12,490 nt of DNA, taken from positions 60,370-72,859 of the forward strand of contig DIKJ01000249.1 of NCBI GenBank assembly GCA_002424525.1, read 5' to 3'. Positions 7,553-12,490 of the stretch are shown here, one piece after another (within the stretch, counting starts at the first letter, position 1; each line of letters starts with the position of its first letter). The position numbers and the translations under genes are program-made. Below the pieces are notes generated by a model. That model was not told the DNA's origin and searched no databases. It worked only from the letters and a program-made list of their open reading frames with translations. The stretch is from Bacteroidales bacterium UBA5621. Its GTDB lineage: Bacteria; Bacteroidota; Bacteroidia; Bacteroidales; VadinHA17.

Positions 7553-8536
7553 ATGAAGAAATCAGTTATTTCAAGACGGAAATTTCTGGGAACGGCTGCC
7601 GCAGCTGCTGCCGTTACAGTAGTTCCTTTCAATTATTCGTTCGCTATCGGCACACAGACTAAGAAGCCAAATTCGAAAGTGGGAGGTGTTCAGCTTGGCT
7701 GCACTACCTACAGCTATCGCAGCATGTCAATGAAGGTTGACGATGTCATCCAGTATCTGCTTCTGGCCGGTATCAACTCTATTGAGCTGCGGAGTGTTGC
7801 TGAAGAAGATCTAGGTATTCCTTCAGCAGGAGGGGGACGCCCGAGAGCAGATATGACTGAGCAGGAAAAAGCTGAGGCTGCAAAAGCAGCAGCTGCTGCA
7901 AGGGAGGCCCAGCGTCAGTGGCGCCTTTCACTTCCGATGGCGAGATATGAGGAGATGCGAAGGAAATTCAACAATGCAGGCATAAACGTACACATTGCCA
8001 AATTCGCACCTGCCACATGGAGCGATGAGGAGATCGATTATGCCTACAGGGCAACGAAAGTACTTGGTGCCTACGGGATAACAGATGAGATAGGAGAGGA
8101 AGCCTGTCAGCGTATGGGTAAATTCGCTGAAAAACATAACAGTCTGGCTATTTTCCATAACCATGCACAGCCTGCCGAGCCGGGCTTCTCATTCGATAAA
8201 TTCCTTGCCTATTCTCCTGCCAACAGGCTCAATTTTGATGCGGGGCATTTCTTCGGTGCCACTGGCATCCACCCTAATACCATTATCGAAAAGTATCACC
8301 ACCTGATGCCAAGCATTCATATTAAGGACAAGACCGGTCCCAAAAGCACACCGGCAAATGCCAACATGCCTTTTGGCGAGGGAGATACACCTATAGCAGA
8401 CATTCTGCTGTTGCTGAAGAAAGAGAAATGGCCGATAAATGTCGATATTGAACTTGAGTACCGCATACCTGAAGGCTCCGATGCAGCAAGAGAAACTGCA
8501 AAATGCATTGAGTATATGAGGAATATACTGGAGTAG
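7553..8536 (+). CDS. Tat-exported sugar phosphate isomerase/epimerase-family TIM-barrel protein
   Basis: A 327-residue protein with a textbook twin-arginine signal, SRRKFLG at 7-13 followed by an Ala/Val-rich stretch, so it should act in the periplasm. The barrel begins near 44 (GGVQLGCTTYSYRS) and shows the family's strand-end residues: E78 (SIELRS), H202-N-H204 (IFHNHAQ), D229 and H232 (NFDAGHF), H256 and D259 (SIHIKDK), and E300/E302 (DIELEY), consistent with a divalent metal site. A basic/acidic Ala-rich segment (about 92-127) is inserted between early strands and looks like an exposed helix. It differs clearly from the TIM-barrel protein of the minus-strand operon, so the two are probably not redundant. 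It is first in the plus-strand operon and pairs with the oxidoreductase downstream. Isomerase, epimerase, dehydratase or eliminating lyase are all possible; the family name does not fix the reaction. Confidence 0.9.
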   Translation: MKKSVISRRKFLGTAAAAAAVTVVPFNYSFAIGTQTKKPNSKVGGVQLGCTTYSYRSMSMKVDDVIQYLLLAGINSIELRSVAEEDLGIPSAGGGRPRADMTEQEKAEAAKAAAAAREAQRQWRLSLPMARYEEMRRKFNNAGINVHIAKFAPATWSDEEIDYAYRATKVLGAYGITDEIGEEACQRMGKFAEKHNSLAIFHNHAQPAEPGFSFDKFLAYSPANRLNFDAGHFFGATGIHPNTIIEKYHHLMPSIHIKDKTGPKSTPANANMPFGEGDTPIADILLLLKKEKWPINVDIELEYRIPEGSDAARETAKCIEYMRNILE

Positions 8537-8661
8537 AGCCCGGGCAGTATTCAGAGTATATGACTACGCACCGTGGCATCAGTTAACCCTGGATCATGCA
8601 CTTTGCAGACGGGACCAGAAATTATTTTAACCATAAATTGAATTATTAAAAAACATATATT
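8537..8661 (+). other. Intergenic gap, no gene seen
   Basis: A gap of 125 bases between the TIM-barrel and oxidoreductase genes, rather long for the middle of an operon. No convincing hairpin terminator is present. TTTG at 8602-8605 and TATTTTAA at 8623-8630 make a weak promoter-like pair (17-base gap, 6 of 8 in the second box), so an internal promoter is possible but poorly supported. Confidence 0.35.
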
Positions 8662-10161
8662 ATGGCATTAAAAGTATCGAGACTTGATTTCTTAAAAACG
8701 GCTGGCCTGGCCACAACAGGCGCTGTGATTGGCGGAAGGGCGTCAGCAAATGTCGTTCGCCCCGAAATTATACCTCCGGAGGCAGTTCAGGGGACAGGTA
8801 GAAAGGTAAATATGGCACTTATAGGTATAGCCAACCAGGGAGCCGGCATAGGCAGACAGTTCATTAACTCAGGGCTGGCAAATATTGTTGCAGTTTGTGA
8901 CGTGGATCTCGATTCGCAGGGCTGCCAGGAAACGATCAAACTGGTACCCAAGGCAAAGCAGTTCAGGGATTTCCGTGTAATGTTCGATAAGATGGCCGGA
9001 GATATTGAAGCCGTACAGGTTGCCATTCCCGACTTTGCGCATTTTCCGGTGTGTATGGCAGCGATGCAGCTCGGCAAGAGCGTGTTTGTTGAAAAACCAA
9101 TGACACGTACATTTTTCGAAGCTGAACTGATGGCGCAGATGGCTGAAAAAAATCCCAAGCTGGTAACCCAGGTCGGAAATCAGGGGCACTCGGGGGAGAA
9201 CTATTTTCAGTTCAAAGCCTGGAAAGATGCAGGCATTATAAAGGATGTGACGGCAGTTACAGGATTCATGAACGGCAGCCGCAGATGGCATCCCTACGAT
9301 CCGAACATTACAAGATTTCCGGAAGCTCAGCCGTTGCCAAAGGGAATGACCGATAAAGACTGGGATACCTGGCTCACAACTGCCGCATACCACGACTTTA
9401 ACGAAAAGTATCATCCCGGTAACTGGCGGGGATGGTATGATTTTGGTCTGGGTGCTCTTGGAGACTGGGGTGCCCATATCCTCGACACTATCCATGAGTT
9501 TCTCGAACTGGGTCTGCCTTATGAGATCGACCCTGTTCACGTTAAAAACCTGAATGATTTCTTTTTCCCCCTTGAGTCGACCATACTTTTCCGGTTCCCG
9601 AGCAGGGGAGATATGCCGCCAATGGATATAACATGGTATGATGGTGTTGAGAACCTTCCTCAGTTTCCCGAAGGTTACGATACAGTAACTGCAGCGGTTG
9701 ATCCCACTATACCGCCTCCCGGAGGAACCGCCGCACAGGGTGATACACAGCGGGCCAGGCAGGGACAGCAGGCTGGTCAGCCCAGAAGACCCGCTTCCGG
9801 TAAGATAATATATAGCAAGGAACTGACATTCAAGGGCGGAACACATTCTGCACCTCTTTTCATTATACCCGAAGAGAAGGCAAAGGAGATGGCTCCCAGA
9901 TTGCCGCAGGTCCCGGAAAGCCCGTCAAATCACTATGTGAACTTCCTGAAGGCCTGCATGGGCCAGGAGAAAACCCGGTCTTCGTTCCAGACATTCGCCC
10001 CTTTGGCCCAGCTCTTTTCACTTGGTATTATCGCAATTCGGAGAAATAATAAACTGATCTTCAATCGCGAAACCAGGGAGATCGTTAATGACAAGTTCGC
10101 TAATTCGATGCTGACAGACACACCTCCGCGCAAAGGCTGGGAAAGTTACTATAAAGTTTAG
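8662..10161 (+). CDS. Gfo/Idh/MocA-family oxidoreductase with degenerate twin-arginine signal
   Basis: A nucleotide-dependent dehydrogenase of 499 residues, longer than its neighbour's 440. The Rossmann start MALIGIANQGAGIG is at 51-64, the acidic VAVCDVD at 77-82, and EKP at 144-146 with Lys145 as the usual catalytic Lys. The C-terminal domain has GDWGAHILD at 267-275, giving an intact Asp268/His272 pair plus Asp275. Pro/Gln/Arg-rich low-complexity sequence (about 347-380) is inserted in the substrate domain and accounts for part of the extra length. The N-terminus SRLDFLKTAGLATTG matches a Tat signal except that the second Arg is Leu, so export is uncertain. The stop is 4 bases before the next ATG, implying co-transcription with the plug-domain gene. 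With the preceding TIM-barrel protein it probably forms an oxidation plus elimination or isomerisation pair. Substrate unknown. Confidence 0.9.
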   Translation: MALKVSRLDFLKTAGLATTGAVIGGRASANVVRPEIIPPEAVQGTGRKVNMALIGIANQGAGIGRQFINSGLANIVAVCDVDLDSQGCQETIKLVPKAKQFRDFRVMFDKMAGDIEAVQVAIPDFAHFPVCMAAMQLGKSVFVEKPMTRTFFEAELMAQMAEKNPKLVTQVGNQGHSGENYFQFKAWKDAGIIKDVTAVTGFMNGSRRWHPYDPNITRFPEAQPLPKGMTDKDWDTWLTTAAYHDFNEKYHPGNWRGWYDFGLGALGDWGAHILDTIHEFLELGLPYEIDPVHVKNLNDFFFPLESTILFRFPSRGDMPPMDITWYDGVENLPQFPEGYDTVTAAVDPTIPPPGGTAAQGDTQRARQGQQAGQPRRPASGKIIYSKELTFKGGTHSAPLFIIPEEKAKEMAPRLPQVPESPSNHYVNFLKACMGQEKTRSSFQTFAPLAQLFSLGIIAIRRNNKLIFNRETREIVNDKFANSMLTDTPPRKGWESYYKV

Positions 10162-10165
10162 CCGG

Positions 10166-10879
10166 ATGAACTTTAGAATAGTCACGGTTTTATTCATTCT
10201 GATCTCCTCTTTTGTGGTTGCCAACGGACAAAGGACTGCAAAGAGAATTACTATAACAGGCATCGTAATGGATGAAAATCAGAAGCCTGTCCAGGGTGCT
10301 GTTATTTTTATAGATAATGTTAAGACCGAAACAGTAACCGATCAGAATGGAAAATTCAGAATCAGGGTAAATTCAGATGCAAATGAGATACTGGTTTTCA
10401 CACTTTTCAATGGTGTTGCCGAAGAGGAGATCAAAGGACGCACAACGATAAGTTTTGTGCTCAGGAATGATGATGGGGGGACTGCCGGCAAAGTTACGAC
10501 TGATGAGGACGACCCTGTTAATGTCGGTTACGGAACTGTTAAAAGAAAGGATGTGACCACTCAGGCTAAGATGGTTGATGGACAGGACCCTGCCTTCGCA
10601 TCTTACCAGACTATTTACGATATGATACGCGGACGCTTTCCCGGGGTGGAGGTCTCGGGAAAAAGCATTAAAATATCAGGATCTTCTTCTCTCAATGTAA
10701 GCACCGAACCTCTTTTTGTGGTCGATGGTGTTATCGTGAAAAGCATAGATGACATCTCACCGCAGACCGTAAAATCGATCGAGGTGCTTAAGGGTCCTGC
10801 AGCTACTGCTTACGGGACAAGGGGCTCGAACGGGGTGATAGTTATAACACGAATGACAGGGAAAGATGTGAAAAGATAA
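10166..10879 (+). CDS. Stand-alone carboxypeptidase-regulatory-like plus TonB-plug domain protein, no barrel
   Basis: A 237-residue secreted protein resembling only the front end of a SusC receptor. Residues 1-21 form a Sec signal (hydrophobic VTVLFILISSFVVANG, likely cut before Gln22), with no lipobox Cys. Residues 28-99 resemble the carboxypeptidase-regulatory-like beta-sandwich (ITGIVMDENQKPVQGAVIFI, then TDQNGKFRI). An acidic linker (TDEDDP) leads to VGYGTVKRKD at 120-129, as between the first two SusC domains. Residues 145-228 are a near-complete plug: QTIYDMIRGRFPGVEV, ISGSSSL, PLFVVDGVIV, VKSIEVLKGPAATAYGTRGSNGVIVIT. The protein stops nine residues later, exactly where a receptor would enter its barrel. 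No barrel coding follows; the next gene is a hydrolase. It lies 4 bases after the oxidoreductase gene. Possible roles are a TonB-contacting adaptor, a scaffold, or a remnant that became independent; none is shown. Confidence 0.88.
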   Translation: MNFRIVTVLFILISSFVVANGQRTAKRITITGIVMDENQKPVQGAVIFIDNVKTETVTDQNGKFRIRVNSDANEILVFTLFNGVAEEEIKGRTTISFVLRNDDGGTAGKVTTDEDDPVNVGYGTVKRKDVTTQAKMVDGQDPAFASYQTIYDMIRGRFPGVEVSGKSIKISGSSSLNVSTEPLFVVDGVIVKSIDDISPQTVKSIEVLKGPAATAYGTRGSNGVIVITRMTGKDVKR

Positions 10880-10989
10880 AAGATAAAAGTCACAAGATAA
10901 TAGTTAAAGCCGTCAGACCATTGTACCGTCGCACCGGCAAAAACATAATATATAATCTTTGATACGTGTTCCACCAGAAAACTACCGGT
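10880..10989 (+). other. Intergenic gap with short tandem repeat and weak promoter-like box
   Basis: This is a 110-base AT-rich gap. A heptamer AAAAGAT repeats about 2.7 times at 10871-10889 and includes the stop codon of the plug-domain gene. AATCTTTG at 10954-10961 matches 7 of 8 bases of TAnnTTTG, but the nearest upstream TTG (10921) is too far away, so a separate hydrolase promoter is only weakly supported. No hairpin terminator is visible. Confidence 0.35.
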
Positions 10990-12490
10990 ATGCCTTCGAT
11001 CTGCAGCTCAGGGGCAATTTGCCTGTTAATTAAGTTAATCCTGCTGCTGACGGTAAATACTACTTCAGCACAGAATGAAACAGATGTATTAAGGGAATGG
11101 CTGATGCACACCGATGCCAGAAACACATTTTACAATCATCTGGCCGGTCAGGCATACGATCTGCTGGAAAAACGTTCTGATAGTGTCCGGGAACTGAAAA
11201 CTCCTGAGGCATGGCAGCAGCGGCAGAGATTTATCCGGGAAACGCTTATGGAAATTGTGGGCCCTTTCCCTGACAGAACACCTCTTAATGCAAAGGTTGT
11301 CAGGATAATAGACAAGGGAGCCTACAGGATAGAGCATATCATCTTTGAATCGCAGCCTGGATTCTATGTAACATCATCACTGTTTCTCCCGGCAGGAATG
11401 AAAAGAGGCAGCAGGGCTCCGGCAATAATCTATTGCAGCGGACACACCGCTGAGGGATATAGGAGCGCTGTTTACCAGCATAATATCCTGAACCTTGTAA
11501 AGAAAGGTTTTATTGTTTTTGCTTTCGATCCTGTCGGGCAGGGGGAGAGAATTGAATACTATGATCCGGAAACCGGCAGATCAATGGTGGGAGGTCCAAC
11601 GCGGGAGCATTCCTATCCTGGCGCCCAGGCTTTCATAACCGGTAGCTCACAGGCAATGTATATGATATGGGATGGCATCAGAGCTGTCGATTACCTGACA
11701 TCTAGAAAAGAGGTCGACCCTTCGAGGATCGGCATCACCGGACGTTCGGGAGGGGGTACGCAATCAGCATATATTGCAGCTTTCGATGATCGTATCCTTG
11801 CCGCAGCCCCGGAGAACTATATCACAAACTATACACGATTGCTGCAATCAATCGGGCCACAGGATGCGGAACAGAATCTCTTCAACATTATCATTCAGGG
11901 TCTCGATCATCCCGATTTCCTTATCGTGAGAGCCCCGAAACCGGCTCTCATGATCACAACAACCGGCGACATGTTCAGTATACAGGGTGCTGTCGAAACG
12001 GAAAAGGAGGTTTCGGGTATATATAAAACACTTGGCAGGGAAGAGAATTTCACGAGAATTGAGGACGATGCAGGGCATGCATCTACCTTGAAGAACAGGG
12101 AGGCAATGTATGAGTTTTTTCAGAGGCACCTCAATAATCCTGGTAATCCATATGATGAGGAGACTCAGCTTTTAACCCCTGAAGAGCTGCGTGTTACACC
12201 TGCCGGACAGGTTTCTGTATCATTGAAGTCCGAAACGGTTTTTTCGATAAACCGGAGGGTAGCGGAGATCCTTGAAAACAATCTGGTCTCCCTCAGAAAT
12301 GATCCTGAAAAGTTTCTGCCGGGAGTGGTTAGTTCTGCAAAGAGGTTGTCAGGCTACAGAGAACCTGATGCCATTGAGGAACCTGTCCTTACAGGGCGTA
12401 TCAGACGAGACACCTATGTCATTGAAAAATATTTCACCAGGGGGGAGGGTAATTATGTTATTCCATACCTGCTGTTCATACCTGAGAATT
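10990..12490 (+). CDS. Secreted serine alpha/beta-hydrolase, acetylxylan-esterase-like, 3' end outside window
   Basis: An open frame runs from ATG 10990 to the right edge (500 codons, no stop). An in-frame TGA at 10960 limits upstream extension; GTG 10966 is the only other start and would add FHQKTTG. Residues 1-27 look like a Sec signal (CLLIKLILLLTVNTTSA, cleavage before Gln28). A helical region and FIRETLMEIVGPFP (81-94) lead into the hydrolase: IEHIIFESQPGFYVTSSLFLPAG (114-136), APAIIYCSGH (143-152), FAFDPVGQGERIEYYD (178-192), the nucleophile elbow GRSGGG with Ser253, Asp327 (TTTGD) and His363 (DDAGHAS), a complete Ser-Asp-His triad. This pattern fits secreted acetylxylan esterases and prolyl-oligopeptidase-like carbohydrate esterases of Bacteroidota. 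After His363 the chain continues, and 463-500 (VLTGRIRRDTYVIEKYFTRG, then YVIPYLLFIPE) repeats the style of 101-136, suggesting a second hydrolase unit. It could remove acetyl or other acyl groups from the imported glycan; a peptidase role is less likely but not excluded. Confidence 0.87.
   Translation, partial: MPSICSSGAICLLIKLILLLTVNTTSAQNETDVLREWLMHTDARNTFYNHLAGQAYDLLEKRSDSVRELKTPEAWQQRQRFIRETLMEIVGPFPDRTPLNAKVVRIIDKGAYRIEHIIFESQPGFYVTSSLFLPAGMKRGSRAPAIIYCSGHTAEGYRSAVYQHNILNLVKKGFIVFAFDPVGQGERIEYYDPETGRSMVGGPTREHSYPGAQAFITGSSQAMYMIWDGIRAVDYLTSRKEVDPSRIGITGRSGGGTQSAYIAAFDDRILAAAPENYITNYTRLLQSIGPQDAEQNLFNIIIQGLDHPDFLIVRAPKPALMITTTGDMFSIQGAVETEKEVSGIYKTLGREENFTRIEDDAGHASTLKNREAMYEFFQRHLNNPGNPYDEETQLLTPEELRVTPAGQVSVSLKSETVFSINRRVAEILENNLVSLRNDPEKFLPGVVSSAKRLSGYREPDAIEEPVLTGRIRRDTYVIEKYFTRGEGNYVIPYLLFIPEN

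Noticed and set aside
8869..9846. Long minus-strand open frame (325 codons) opposite the second oxidoreductase
   Set aside because: It is antisense to a strongly conserved coding frame and its translation is Cys/Ser-rich with no recognisable domain.
10166..10879. Plug protein as a frameshifted full-length SusC
   Set aside because: Only 110 bases separate its stop from an unrelated hydrolase, and neither the other frames nor this gap encode barrel-like sequence.
1..12490. Mobile element, CRISPR array, tRNA or rRNA
   Set aside because: No transposase-like protein, regularly spaced repeats, cloverleaf or conserved rRNA segment was seen on either strand.

Overview
The window looks like a carbohydrate-scavenging locus of a Bacteroidota (Bacteroidetes) bacterium. 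The evidence is a SusC/SusD outer-membrane uptake pair, a SusD lipoprotein signal with a typical Bacteroidota ending, AT-rich leaders with TAnnTTTG-like promoter boxes and weak Shine-Dalgarno sequences, and several Tat-exported sugar enzymes of families expanded in this phylum. I see no rRNA, tRNA, CRISPR array, insertion sequence or transposase. Genus cannot be judged from this window.

Layout. (1) Bases 2-3736, plus strand: the 3' part of a SusC-type TonB-dependent receptor (its start lies outside the window), then a complete SusD-type lipoprotein. They end at a bidirectional hairpin terminator (about 3751-3791). (2) Bases 3814-7310, minus strand, transcribed right to left: a Tat-exported Gfo/Idh/MocA oxidoreductase, a Tat-exported xylose-isomerase-like TIM-barrel protein, and an MFS transporter of the hexuronate/galactonate (ACS) type. 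The last two overlap by 8 bases. (3) Bases 7311-7552: a 242-base divergent intergenic region with one promoter-like motif pair facing each way. (4) Bases 7553-12490, plus strand: a second Tat-exported TIM-barrel protein, a second Gfo/Idh/MocA oxidoreductase (with a damaged twin-arginine motif), a small stand-alone carboxypeptidase-regulatory plus TonB-plug protein with no beta-barrel, and the first 500 codons of a secreted serine alpha/beta-hydrolase (acetylxylan-esterase-like) that runs off the right edge and seems to begin a second hydrolase unit.

How the genes may work together (inference): SusC/SusD would bind and import an oligosaccharide or glycoside. The esterase could remove acyl groups. 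The two oxidoreductase/TIM-barrel pairs would act in the periplasm by an oxidise-then-eliminate or isomerise route, as in known 3-keto-glycoside and C-glycoside cleavage. The MFS porter would bring the sugar or sugar-acid product into the cytoplasm. No classical glycoside hydrolase or polysaccharide lyase is visible in the window, which makes an oxidative, keto-sugar breakdown locus the most attractive reading. Substrate and chemistry are not proven by the sequence.
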